From the NCBI GenBank assembly GCA_030267565.1, contig BRXU01000010.1:492501-556500 (forward strand): a DNA stretch of 64,000 bases, read 5' to 3'. Under the pieces are notes generated by a model. The model was not told where the DNA came from. It searched no databases and saw only the letters and a program-made list of their open reading frames with translations. Made by a program: the position numbers and the translations under genes. This document shows, one piece after another, positions 1 through 10,864 of the stretch. The stretch is from Pleodorina starrii. Its lineage: Eukaryota; Chlorophyta; Chlorophyceae; Chlamydomonadales; Volvocaceae. Position 1 is the stretch's first letter, and each line of letters opens with the position of its first letter.

Positions 1-21
1 ATTACCACCCCTCGCCCCCAG

Positions 22-3000
22 GAGTTGTTCGGGCCGCTGTCTATGCGGGCGCTTGAGAACGACGAATACATCCGACAGGTGGGGTGAGGTGGGGCCGGGG
101 GTGGGGGTGGGGCTGGCGGTGGGGTCAGACAAGTATGGGCCGCAGCGGATGGAACGGAGGCGACATGGGGCCGCGGTGGGTGCAGGGGTAGCGGCGAGGA
201 ATTCGTTTCCGCACGGGGCCGTTGTCGCCAAGGGGGTGGAGCGTTGAGGGCTTTGGGCTGAGGAGCGCCGAGCGCTGCGGGCCGTTGGGCAGGGGGTCAC
301 GTGCGGGCGGGCGGCCTTGGTCAGGAGTGGAGCTCGGCGGGGTTGAGGGCTGAGGCTGAGGGCTGAGACTGCGGCTGAGGCTGATGCCGAGGCTGAGGCG
401 TCAGCGGCCGGGCGGCGCACGCGCGCGCTGGCTCGTCGGAAAGCGCCGATTCGGGCTATGGGTTTTGCAAGTACTGTGGGTTGCAAGCACGGAAAGAAAT
501 GGGTTGCAAGTACGGAAAGAAATGGGTCGCGTGTTTAGGTTTGGAGTACGAGTCAAGAGTTTTTTTTCGTTGTCAGTTTGGGTTTGGGTTTTGGTTGTGG
601 GTTGGAACTTGGAAGCGGCCGAGGCGCAGCCGGGCGGTCTGCCGCAGCAGCAGGCAGCGAAGCAGGAGTGGGAGGAGACCCAGCCGCGGCAGGAGCGGAC
701 AGGGCGGCAATCGGACGAGGCGCGGCCGCGTGTGGCGCCTTCCACGTCGCCTTCACATCCTTAGGCCGGCGGGGCAGATGGCAGCAGTGCTTTCGCCGGG
801 ACGGTCGCTAGCCGGGCCCCCACACCGCCACTGCTTCCAGCGCGCGTGGCCCCCGCCACGCAGGCGCCGCTGTGTTCTGGGCCCAGGGGCGATGGAGGGG
901 TGGGGCCCCCCGTTCACCGCACCGCACCACGCCCTAACAGAGATCCCTAACAGAGATACCTAACACGGGACACGGACATCGGCACGCGGCCCTACCCACA
1001 GGGACCCCTAGTCCCTACTAGCTGTGGTATATATTTTGTAATCCTTACCCCGCGTGTTGGTATTTTTTCTGTTTCGACCTCGCGCCTTCCGTCCCTCAAA
1101 CTCCCCCCGCCCCCCCCCTGGTCAGGTTGACGGCTACCTGCCAACGGCTGAGGTGGCTTTCATTGATGAGATCTTCAAGGTACGGCAGCACATCGAGATA
1201 CGGCAGCTTCCCGTGCCGAAGCTGTCGTACTGAATTGCATAGACGTCTGGGTCAACCCACCCACCCACACCCACACACACACACACACGTCTGCGTGCCC
1301 CAGCGGTTGCGTCTCGGGGCCGGGGCGCACGCCTCCGCTCCTTGCCCCTATCACCCTCTGCGTCTGCCCCTCCGCCTGCCTGACCTACTTACTCCTAATA
1401 ATAGCGCGGGCCGTCGAAGCATTGGTTCGGGCATGTCGTCTTGAGGGCTGTTTCTGGACTCTTCAGCGTTGCCCCAGGGGACACATGGCGGCTGGAACCC
1501 AGCCCTTAGTTTTCCTCTTCTACTTGAAGAAACCTCCCTCCCTGCCTCCCTCCCTGCCTCCCTTTCTGACCGCACCTGCGGTATATCTTACCGTGCTCCT
1601 TATCCCCACACCTCCTCCCCACACCTCCCCCCTCCTCCTCCTCCTCCTCCTCCTCCTCCTCCTCCCCTTCCCCCCCAAAGGCCAACTCCGCCATCCTCAA
1701 CACGCTGCTCACCCTCATCAATGAGCGCCTCTTCGATAACGGAAACAAGCGCACACCGGTGCCGCTCATCAGCATGGTGAGTGTGGGGGGCTGGGGGGGG
1801 GCGGTGGGGGCTGGGGTGCGTGTTGGGGAGGGGGCGGGGGAGGGTGGGGGCTGGGGTGCGTGTTGGGGGGGGGGCGGGGGAGGGTGGGGGCTGGGGTGTG
1901 TGGAGGGGGGAGGGGGGGAGGGTATAAAAGAAGATACCGCAGCGAAGGAACAGAGACGGACGTTAGCGAACGGACCCGGAACCCCCGGGGGCAATACTTA
2001 CCGGGCGTGCGTGTTGGGGGCTGGGGTGTGTATGTGTGTGTGTGTGGGGAGGGGGCAGGGGGGAGCGGGGTGGCGGGCGCGGGCGAGCGGCGAGAGATAG
2101 AGGCGGGAGGGGTGGAGGTTTGGTTGCGGTAGGGCGCGGTGGGAGGAGGCAAGGCGAGGTAGGAGGGAGGCGGCGATGGAGAGGATGTTTAGGCGGCTGT
2201 GCGGCACCTAGCCACGCGGCTGGCGGTTGGCGCGTTGCCACTGCTTCGCCACCCGCCCGACCCTCCCAGGGAGTCTTGTCGGTCAAAGGTTCGCTGCGTC
2301 TGTTCGCTTGGGTCCGTTGGCTAACGTCGCCGCTCCGTCGCTCCTCCGAGGAGATATCTCCCTCCCCCCCCTTAACCCCCTCCCCCTCCTTTACCCCCTC
2401 CCCCTCCTTAACCCCCTCCCCTAAAACCCTAAAACCCAACCCTAAACCCCTAAAACCCAACCCCCTCCCCCTCCTTTACCCCCTCCACCCTGCCCCTCCT
2501 CCCTCTTCTCAAGGTGGGCGCCTCCAACGAGCTTCCCGAGAGCGAGGAGCTGGACGCGCTGTACGACCGCTTCCTGGTACGGCGCCAAGTACGGCAAGTC
2601 TCCCCCGCCGGCGTCGCGCAGATGCTGACCTACTACTCGGGCAGCGCCGCCGCGGCCGCCGCCGCCAACCGCGCCGCCGGCGGCGCCGTCAGCCCCGGCG
2701 CCGACGGCGCCGGCAGCCGCGTCGACCCGTCTCTGCGCCTCAGTCGCGACGACATCGTGCGGTGCAAGGCCGCCGCGTTGTCGAGTGTGCGGGTGCCGCC
2801 CAGCGTGATTCAGATGGTCACAGATATGCGGATACACCTGCAGGTGGGTGGGCGGGCCGGGGGGGTGGGGCGGAGGGGGGCGGACGGGTTGACGAGTGAA
2901 TTTGCAACATTGAAGGGGGAGGAAGGCCCCGGCCGGGCGGGGCGAGGGGGCGGGGGGTGGACTTCCGATAATCGGCTCTTTGTTTTCCACCTGCCACCTG

Positions 3001-6000
3001 CCACCAGCCACCAGCCACCAGCCACCCCGTGTATTTCGCCAAAGCGAGCCGACCTCCCCTTCCCTTCCCCGACCCCCCGCACCGTCTCCTCCTCCTTCTC
3101 CGCTGCGATGTTTTCTTTTTACCCCCCGCCCCTCCGCCCGCACCCTCTCGTAAAACCGCAGGAGCGCTTCGAGCCGCCGGTGTACGTGTCGGACCGCCGC
3201 CTGGTGAAGGCCATCCAGCTGCTGCAGGTGAGCTCGCCCGGGAAGGGAAGGGGGCCCGGTAAGGGGGGGGGCGGGTCGGGGTGCGAGACGGCGAGACTTT
3301 GAAAGTATGAATTGGCTCTTTTTGGCTCCGAAACCTCTTCGGAAATACTCGCCCAACCAAGGGGGTTGGAGTCCCTTCGTCCCAGGGGCGGTGTGGTACA
3401 GGTGCCTAAAAGCCAGTGAATGGCGGCGTCCGGGTGAAGACGATGGTGTTGATGGTGTTGATGATGATGGAGCAACGGCAGGGCACGGGAGGCGCCCCAC
3501 CCTCCCGTGCCCCCCGAGGGGGGGGGGAAATGTGCGCGGCGCGGGCACAGCGGCGGCGGCACCGCTACTTCCACGAGGCTTCCCACGAAATCCCACAGTA
3601 AAACCCTAAAACCCCCCAAAAACCACACACTCGCGTCCCGGATGCCCCCCCCCGTCACGCCCGGCCCCGTCCCGCCGCCCCGATGACCCCCCCCGGGCCC
3701 TGCCTTCCCTCCCTCCCCGCCAGGTCGCCGCCTACTGCAACGGCCGCGACACGGTTACGGAGTACGACTGCCTGCTGCTGCAGCACGTGCTGTGGCAGCG
3801 GCCCGAGCAGGCGGACCGCATCCACGATTGGGTCATTTCGCAACTCAGCATCGACGACGGACTCAAGCAGGCACGTGCCCGGGGGGGCATCCGGGGGAGG
3901 GAGGGCGGGTAGGGCACAGGGCACGAGGGCCGGGGCAGGGTAGGGGCAGGGCACGAGGGCAGGGCCGGGGTGGGGTAGGGCCGGGGTGGGGTGGGGCCGG
4001 GGTGGGTAGTAGGGGCGGGGTGGGGCCGGGGGGGGGGGGTAGTAGGGGCGGGGTGTGACAGTCCGAAAGGGCTGACAAACTGACAAAGGTAGGATGCGAG
4101 AGTTACAATGAGGGACCACTAGGGTCCTGCGCTGGCGCATTCTGAGTCAAATCAGAACCTCAGAACCTCAGAAAGGTAGTAATGTAGGAGGCAATGGAGG
4201 GATGATGGGGGTGGCGGGGGCGGGGCGGGGGCGGAAGCGCTCCAGGTTGGTCCGGCGACTGCCCCCGCGGAACGGGAGCTTTGGTAACCGCTTGCAGCAG
4301 TCACGGACGCGCCCCGGTTGTGGCTCGCGAGCACGCCCCCTGCCCACTCGTCCCCATACGCCACCACCATTACCACCTCCACCGCCACCTCCACCTCCAC
4401 CACCTCCACCTCCACCACCACCACCACCTCGTCCTCCCTCTCCTTGCCCCTGCTGGTGACTCTGCGGTTAAATCTGATTGGCTGAATCTGATCCTCCTAC
4501 CTGTGCTTTCTATGATTCTATCGCTGTGCTGCTCCTGCACCTCCCACCCCGCCCCAGGTTCAGTACCTGTTGGGCGGCCTCTTCAGCCGCGCCTGCCGTT
4601 CCCTGGGCAACGCCGACAAACTGGCAGACATCAGGGTGGGGCGGACGGACATCTAGGCAGGGCCGGGTCGTGGGGGCCGGCTTGGGGGCTGGTTTGGGCT
4701 CTTGGCTTGGCACCTGCCACCGCCCTCTCCTGCCCTGGCTGTTGTTGTGGTTGTGAACAGCCGGGGGCGCTCCAAACCCCGGGAAGGAAGGAAGGGTGGG
4801 TTGAGCCAGCGGCCCAGCGGTTGTTTTGCCGTCCCACTTGCTCTTCCGTTCCTGCTTCAGCTACTCCTCCTCCTGCTCCTCCTCCTGCTGCCGCTGCTGC
4901 TGCATCCTGATCCGTGCCACTCCATCCGTTTCCCTCCGCTCTCCAATGCTTCTTGCCTCGCTGCCGCTCTGCCGCTGTTCGCAGACGGAGGTGAGCGCGC
5001 TGGTGCAGCTGCTGTCGGAGAAGTACCAACAGGTGGCGGGAAACCTCAGCGGTGGGTGGCAGAGGTCCGTAACGATGAGCGCAGCGAGCGAGAGCGAGCG
5101 ATAGCGAGAGCGCGAGAGCGAGCGAGCGAGCGACCCGTGGGTCAGCTGGACCAGGCGCAGATCCGCGCGTCTTCCCCCCCCCCCCGGCCCCCCGTCTACG
5201 CCCACGTCCCCACCTCCCCACCGCTATATTCCTTTTTTCTTTTTGACCCTTTTTCGTCTCCGTAGGCCCTGCCCAGAAGTTGTTGCCTGCTAGCTTGTTT
5301 CGGACCGTTTCCCATGTCCGCCGCAATCCTCCCCCTCCCCCTGATATATTTTCTGCTTCTGTTACCGTTTACGGGCGCCATCCTACTCGTGGATAACCTC
5401 CCCTCCCCTCAACAACGTCCGCAGTGACTCATTCTTATATAAAGGAGCATATCACTCCCTGATCCCCATCCCTCCCCTCCCCTCAGGTGGTTTCCCCGTG
5501 GTTCTTGACAATCTGTGGCTGGGTGGCGAGGAGAGCGCCGCCGTGGCCACTGCCCTGGAACCCAAGCTGGTCAAGACAAGGGCGGCGGTGGAGCAGGTGA
5601 GGGCGGGGGAGGGCGGGAGGGGGGAGGGAGGGGGGGACAGGGGGAGTGGGAGGGAGAGGGGGAGGAGGGGGGGGAAGGGGAGAGGGAGAGGGGCAGAGCG
5701 GGAGGGGCAGAGCGGGAAGGCAGGAGGGTGGGGGGGAAAGGGGAGAGGGGCTTGGGAGCCGCGGGGGAGGAGAGGGGAGAGGGGAGAGGAAGAGGGGCAC
5801 AGCGGGAGGGCAGGAGGGTCGAGGGGGCAGGAGGGAGCGGATGGAACTCCTTTAGGTTGCGGCGGGGAGAGAAGGGGAGGGGGGGTTGAAGAGTGAATTT
5901 GCAACAATGAAACAAGAAGCCCTGCGGACGCAGGGGAGGGGGGAGGAAGGGCCGCGGTGTTCTGGTGGTGGGGATGTATGTTTGTGGGGGGGGAGGGCGG

Positions 6001-6673
6001 GGGTATGTGCGGTCGTGGGGGGTTAATGGGAACGGAAGTATTGTGTTGGGGAGGGGGGGCGCGTCTAGGCGCTTGGAGGGTGGTCGGTTGCTGGCCCAAG
6101 CTGTGGCCCCGTGCTGTGCTGTGCTGTGGCCCCGTGCTGTGGCCCCGTGCTGTGCTGTGCTGTGGCCCCGTGCTGTGGCCCCGTGCTGTGCTGTGCTGTC
6201 CTTTCACGGGTCGGGTGGCCGTCCACGGCGGCCGGGCTGCTGGGCAGGTGGCAGGTGGGCAGGTCTTGTCCTGCCGCCGCTGCCCCGACCTGGCCCCTTA
6301 ACCCCCATCCCAACCCCCTCTGTCAGCCAGTCTGCTCATTGGGTCCCTCTTCAACTCTCCACCCTCCCATGACACCCCCCCCCTCTTGAGTCACGGCGTC
6401 CTGACTTGCACCTCTAGTCCTACACACACACTGACACATACACATACACACACCCGCCCTCATGCTTTATTGTTACACGCACACCGCCAGGTTCTGTACG
6501 ACGTGTTGACGCTGGAAGTTGCTCTCAAGTTTGGCTCCGACCCGGTGACCCTGGCTAACCTGATGCCCCGCCAGTGGGCCGACTTCATCCGCAACAGCGA
6601 CATTGGGGACGTGAAGCCCATCGGCACCACACCGCTGGCGGGACTGTCGGGGCTCACGGGGCGCAAGCCGTGA
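22..6673 (+). CDS. RavA-like MoxR-family AAA+ ATPase (5' partial, 10 exons)
   Basis: Exons: 22-78, 1126-1179, 1681-1776, 2514-2843, 3162-3227, 3724-3870, 4558-4635, 4985-5051, 5487-5596, 6491-6673 (stop). All phases fit and give 395 C-terminal residues; the N-terminus with Walker A lies upstream of the window. Visible are Walker B (AEVAFIDEIFK, Asp-Glu at about 33-34 of the partial protein), sensor 1 (GASNELPESEE, Asn ~74) and an arginine finger (LYDRFLVRR, Arg ~88). These match the MoxR/RavA branch of AAA+ ATPases, chaperone-like remodelling enzymes. The remainder (e.g. VQYLLGGLFSRACRSL) resembles the lid and accessory part of RavA-like proteins. A low-complexity Ala/Gly insert sits at about residues 110-130. 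The intron after 3870 appears to use a GC donor (CAG|GCACGT). Introns carry dispersed repeats, telomere-like DNA and GT/G-rich microsatellites. No TGTAA poly(A) signal is seen in the first 2 kb after the stop. Family assignment is firm; cellular role is unknown. Confidence 0.88.
130..172 (+). repeat. weak copy of dispersed repeat A (intron 1)
   Basis: Contains CCGCAGCGG followed by ACGGAGGCGAC, resembling the much clearer repeat-A copy at 63151. It lies in intron 1 of the RavA-like gene. The match is short and GC-rich, so chance similarity is possible. Confidence 0.3.
1921..2010 (+). repeat. dispersed repeat A, copy 1 (intron 3 of RavA-like gene)
   Basis: Begins TATAAAAGAAGATACCGCAG and continues with CGGACGTTAGCGAACGGACC and a CAATACTTACCGGGCG end. 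Related copies lie at 2308 (inverted), 8294, 39326, 39996, 54931, 56193 (inverted) and 63151. Sense orientation relative to the host gene. Confidence 0.65.
2308..2360 (-). repeat. dispersed repeat A, copy 2, inverted (intron 3 of RavA-like gene)
   Basis: Reads on the minus strand as a GATATC..CGGAG tract followed by CGACGTTAGCCAACGGACCC, matching copy 1 at 1921-1976. Copies 1 and 2 face each other about 300 bp apart in the same intron, so they may be the ends of one inserted element rather than two insertions. Confidence 0.55.
2413..2464. repeat. interstitial telomere-like repeat (CCCTAAAA type)
   Basis: Several slightly degenerate copies of CCCCTAAAA / CCCTAAAACCC in tandem in intron 3 of the RavA-like gene. 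This matches the Chlamydomonas telomere unit TTTTAGGG read on the other strand. A shorter tract lies at 3598-3622 and a decayed one at 62318-62420. Confidence 0.65.
4710..4800 (+). repeat. dispersed repeat C, copy 1 (RavA-like intron)
   Basis: Contains CACCGCCCTCTCCTGCCC, then GTTGTTGTGGTTGTGAACAG, then CCCCGGGAAGGAAGG. A second copy with the same order of blocks is at 54139-54225, and a weaker one at 16710-16787. No coding capacity. Confidence 0.55.
5411..5462 (+). repeat. intronic repeat B, copy 1 (near 3' splice site)
   Basis: Begins AACAACGTCCGCAGTGACTC and ends with the shared core AAAGGAGCATATCACTCC. It lies 24 bp upstream of the 3' splice site at 5486 in the RavA-like gene, in sense orientation. 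The same core is found at 34845-34872 and 60832-60882, each time in the 3' part of an intron. Confidence 0.75.
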
Positions 6674-6783
6674 GGGCCGCCAAGGGGAGGAAGGGGAGGA
6701 AGGGGAGGAAGGGGGTGAGGCAGGCGCGATGGGGGGGGCATGGGAGGAGGCGGGGAGGAGGTGGGGATGGGGGCGGGGATGGG
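6674..6783. other. RavA-like 3' flank, no gene seen
   Basis: G-rich AGG/GGA-repetitive DNA directly after the stop codon, presumably 3' UTR. No coding signal and no poly(A) motif recognised. Confidence 0.4.
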
Positions 6784-7577
6784 GGGGTTTATCCACGGGG
6801 GTATAGGCCGGAGCCCGTGAACGGTAAAGTAACAGAAGAAGGCCGTCTCGTCAGGATCTGCGCGGGGGGGGGAGGGGGGGGAGGGGGTGAAGTTAAAGCA
6901 GTCGGGGGAGGAGGGCGGCGAGGGTGGAGGAAAACCAGATGGAAAGTTAGGGTAGGAGGATGGGAGGAGGCAGGGGCTTGCAAGGGGCGGAGCCGGGTCT
7001 CCAGCTGGGGGGGGGGGGGATGGGGAGAGGGAGGGAGTGCGGTGTGGGGAGGCAGGAGCAGGGACGCGGCGGCGGTGACCGGCGTCGGTAAGGCGAGCGT
7101 GAGGAGGAGGTGAGGAGGTGTTCGGATGCGGGTGCGGAACGGTAGCGGTAGCGTGGGGGCTTTGCGCGTGGGGGCAGTGTTGTCCGGATGCAGTGCTGTA
7201 CCCAACTGAGATGGGGCTGGGGCTGGGGCTGGAGAGCTTGGAGCTGCCACTCGTAAAGGGGCTGCCCCTACCTCCCCCTACCTACCTACCTACCTACCTA
7301 CCTACCCAGCTGACGGCGGCGGCCATGTCCCCCCCTTGGGCTGGGCATGTTTTGAAGAGCCGCGACGCCGACTCCGATTCCGACTCCGATTTCGATTCCG
7401 ACTGGTGTGGGGAGCGAGGACGTGGTTCAGCGCCCCCGCTGGGTCTCAGTCGGCGGCACGCAACGTCCAGCTGGGAGGAGACAGGAGAGGCGCAGACGGG
7501 TCCGGAGGTCCCTGTATGGCGCGGTATGGTGGGGTAGGAGGAGGCGAGCAAGTGGGCCCGGCTTGTCCTCGTATGGT

Positions 7578-7613
<36 letters not shown>

Positions 7614-8786
7614 GTTGCGCCGTCCGCATGGTTTGAATGATTTTCAAGTGGTTGAGCCTGCGGTGGGTGGCTGGATCTTGGGCGTTGGTTGCTGGTGGCC
7701 CCAGCACCGGGGCTGGGACGCCGCCGGTGTAGCCTGGAGCGTGCGTAGCAGCAGCAGCAGCGGGGGCGGGGAGGAGGGAGGAGGGACTGGGTCTGCCCCC
7801 CGCGGCAGGGGGGCGCGAGGAACCCCGTAGAGGCCGCGAGGTCCTGGGCAACCCTGCCCTGTCGAGTCGCGGCGGGGGCCTTGAGCGCGCCGGCGACGGA
7901 CGCGGGCGAGGTGTCCGCCGCCGCCTTCCGAGACACACTCTCTCTCTCTCCCCCTCTCTCTCTTTCGTTGAGGACGTGGCCCGACGGCTGTCTGTCCCGA
8001 GTGGACAGAAAGAACGAAAGAGCGAAAGACATGCGAACCGCCGGGCATTGTGTGTGCGCAGAGCAGTCTCGTTCGAACCTGAGGGGCGCGCCGGGGTGGG
8101 ATTCTGGAAGGCGCCCAGACCTCGTTTGGCGCGACGCGGCAGGGCAGGCGACGGCGGTGATGGCGCCGCCCTGGAGATAGCACTAGCGGCTGTCGCGGAC
8201 TTTTGAAAGGGGCGGCGCGGGGCGAGGTCCCCGACGAAGTGTGGTGTCGTTGCGCAACGTTGTCAGCACGCAGCAGTGGCAGGGGGCAAAAAAAATGATA
8301 CCGCAGCGGAGACGGAGACGGCGTTAGCGAATGGACAGGGGGCAGCGCGAGGTGGTCACGTGGACCGCGCGGACCGTTGCATGTTTCCTTCCGCCATGGA
8401 GGTAGCAGACGGGGGGGGAGTAAGGGAGCACGCGTGCAGTGTGTTCGACGCCTCGACGCAGGCGGCCGCCACTTCAATGGCCGCCAGCGGACCAGCATTT
8501 GACGGGTACGCGCGCGGGGGGATGAAACCTGGGGATGAAACATGCTGGCCAGATGCTTCTGGGGCTTTCCTCGGGGGGAGCCGGCTTGTGGGGAGGGCGG
8601 TCTTGGGGCTTGACCACGGTGGGTTGGCGGCAGGTTCGCCGGCGCTTGAGTTGGCGGGCCCGTGCTTACGGTACTCGCGCCTCAGGAAGCTGCGACGGGC
8701 TGCAGGGACAGCATCCGCCTGTCCTCAGCGTGACCTCCCCCCAACCCCCGGGCTCCGGCCTATACGTGGATAACCCCCAACCCCCG
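6784..8786. mobile_element. candidate non-autonomous element with ~40-bp terminal inverted repeats
   Basis: The left end (6784-6824) reads GGTTTATCCACG, then TATAGGCCGGAGCCCG. The right end (8745-8786) is its near-perfect inverse, CGGGCTCCGGCCTATACGTGGATAACCCCC. The 2.0 kb between them has no convincing gene. It holds CT/GA microsatellites (7581-7610, 7937-7967), a CTAC run (7280-7305), a GA(C/T)TCC-type run (7370-7400) and a repeat-A copy at 8294. A solitary copy of the same end motif lies in a BADH intron at 60508-60535. Target-site duplications cannot be judged in the G-rich flanks. No transposase is visible, so if mobile it would depend on another element. Confidence 0.45.
8294..8337 (+). 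repeat. dispersed repeat A, copy 3 (intergenic)
   Basis: ATGATACCGCAGCGGAGACG followed by GCGTTAGCGAATGGAC. It lies inside the candidate TIR element, between the RavA-like gene and the U-box gene. Confidence 0.55.
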
Positions 8787-9113
8787 TCTCTGTGTCGAGT
8801 GAAGAGCGGACCAGGTAGACTTGCCTCTGTGTCGTGACGCCGTTGGAGGGGTGCTGCCACTGTGTGCCGCGTTGCCACTGTGTTTTATTTAAAAGAATTA
8901 CACGACCGTTAATGTGGCTGAAATGCTCCTTATCCGACCGGCCGAGTACTGGCCGAGTACAGTGCTCTCGTGTTGCCTCGTGGACGAGACTTCTGGACGA
9001 GACAATGCAAAGCTAATTTTTTTATTCGCCCACGCAGCCTACTATTTACAAGGAGCTTCCTCATGGTATACACGCACGATGCAACATCAGTAGAATCCTA
9101 GCGTGGAAACGCT

Positions 9114-10832
9114 ATGCTGTTCCTGGGCTTGCGGGAGGGGGTGCCCCAAAAGGTGCCCTCCCCTTATGTATGCCCGCTTAGTTTGGCTCTCATGCCCAAT
9201 CCAGTTGAGGACCCGGATGATCCGGAAGGGCGTGTGGTCGAGCGCGGCGCGTTTGAGGAATATCAACGCCGTTACGGTGTTCGTCCGTTCACAGGTAACA
9301 GAGCCTCCATAGTCTCCTTGGGAATGATTAACTGTTTGCATCGCGGAGTGTGTAGACTGCCTAGAGCCCACATATTCCGCGATGCAAACAACTTGCCCAT
9401 CCCAAGGATGGGAGAACAGGCTCGGGAATTCAAATCCAGTATCTTAGGTCTAGCTAACGTCAATACCCTTTCGATGGCCGAAAGAAGAAAATGTGCATTA
9501 TGTTTACTTTAGCTTCTTTTCTTTCATCGGACAGGTCTTCCGCCCACCGCCCACCTCCTCAGCCTCGGTAGGCTCCAGTCGACCATCGACAACTTCTTAA
9601 CAGAGGATGGACTCCTACAGGAAGTCATGCCCCCGCCGGCAAAGCGCCCCCGAAGCGAGGGCGGCAGCCGGGCCCCGGCGCCCCGCCCGGTGGCAGGCGC
9701 CAGCCTTCTGGCGGAGCCTATGGACGCCCAGGCAGCGGCGCCAGCAGCGGATGAGCCGTCCCCGCCCGCAGCGTTGGAGTTCCTGGAGCAGGAGGTCCCC
9801 GTGACTTTCTTCTGTCCGCTGAGCTGGCGGATCATGCGGGACCCGGTGGTGGATCGAAGGAACGGCGGCGTGTCCTGGGACCGCAGCGCCATCGAGGCCC
9901 ATATGCAGCAGTGCGGCACCAACCCAAAGACAGGTCGGTGGGGCGGGGCTTGCTTACGGTAGCTAGAGCCGCCCACAGGGCCGCCGCGTCCAACCCTGAA
10001 GAGAGGCTCACTCCGGGATGTGGGTCGGGCTCCGTGTCTCGCGTTTGCTCGCCGGGCTGCTCAAAGGCCCATAGAGGTGGTCTGCCGGTGTCGGAAGAAG
10101 GGAAGGGAAGGGATAGGAAGGGAAAGGAAGGCGAATGAGGGGCCCTACGGGAGTCATACCGGCACACGCTCAACGGTCCGAGGACGTACCCATGCATGTT
10201 GTCTGGGTTCTGGGGTCTTTAGGATGGTAGGACATCTTCGGTGGAGTGAAATGCTGCCTCTTCCGCCGTTATCAGCTCGCCCAATGGATCTGGGCTCTGT
10301 TCGAGCTGCGCGCCGTGCTGCCAAGCCCCCTGCCAAACAAACAAACAAACGGCCTTTACCGCGAGCAAAGCGTGTTGTCACTGGGGTCGTCGACGCTACG
10401 GTAGCGGGACTGTGCTCGTCGCAAGGAGCAGGTGTCCCGAAGCCTTCCGCGATCACCTTCACCTTCACCCCACAGCTCCGTGTGTCTGAGCCCTTCTTGA
10501 GCCCTTCACACCACTTGCATAACCAGACTGTTCTCCTTCTAGCCCCTCACCCGCCGCCGCCGCCGCCGCATAATTTGTCCGTCCTGCTGCCTTGCTTTCC
10601 CACTGGCGTCCCCGGAACGAACTACCCCGTGCCGTCCCGCCGTCGCGTCCGCGCTCACCTCCTTCCTGTGTAACCCCGCCCATCCCCTCAGGCAGTAAAA
10701 TGTCTTCGGACGACCTCCGGCCCGACCGCAACCTCAAGGCCGCCATCACACTGTGGCTGCGCAAATACACGCGACCCTACCCGCAGCCCCCAGCCCCGGC
10801 GCCGGCGCCGGCGCCCATTTTGGCGCTGGAGG

Positions 10833-10864
<32 letters not shown>

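Noticed and set aside
7294..8543. Several long open frames on both strands in the TIR-bounded region
   Set aside because: Built from GA/CT and GATTCC-type repeats; no domain, no consistent splice sites.
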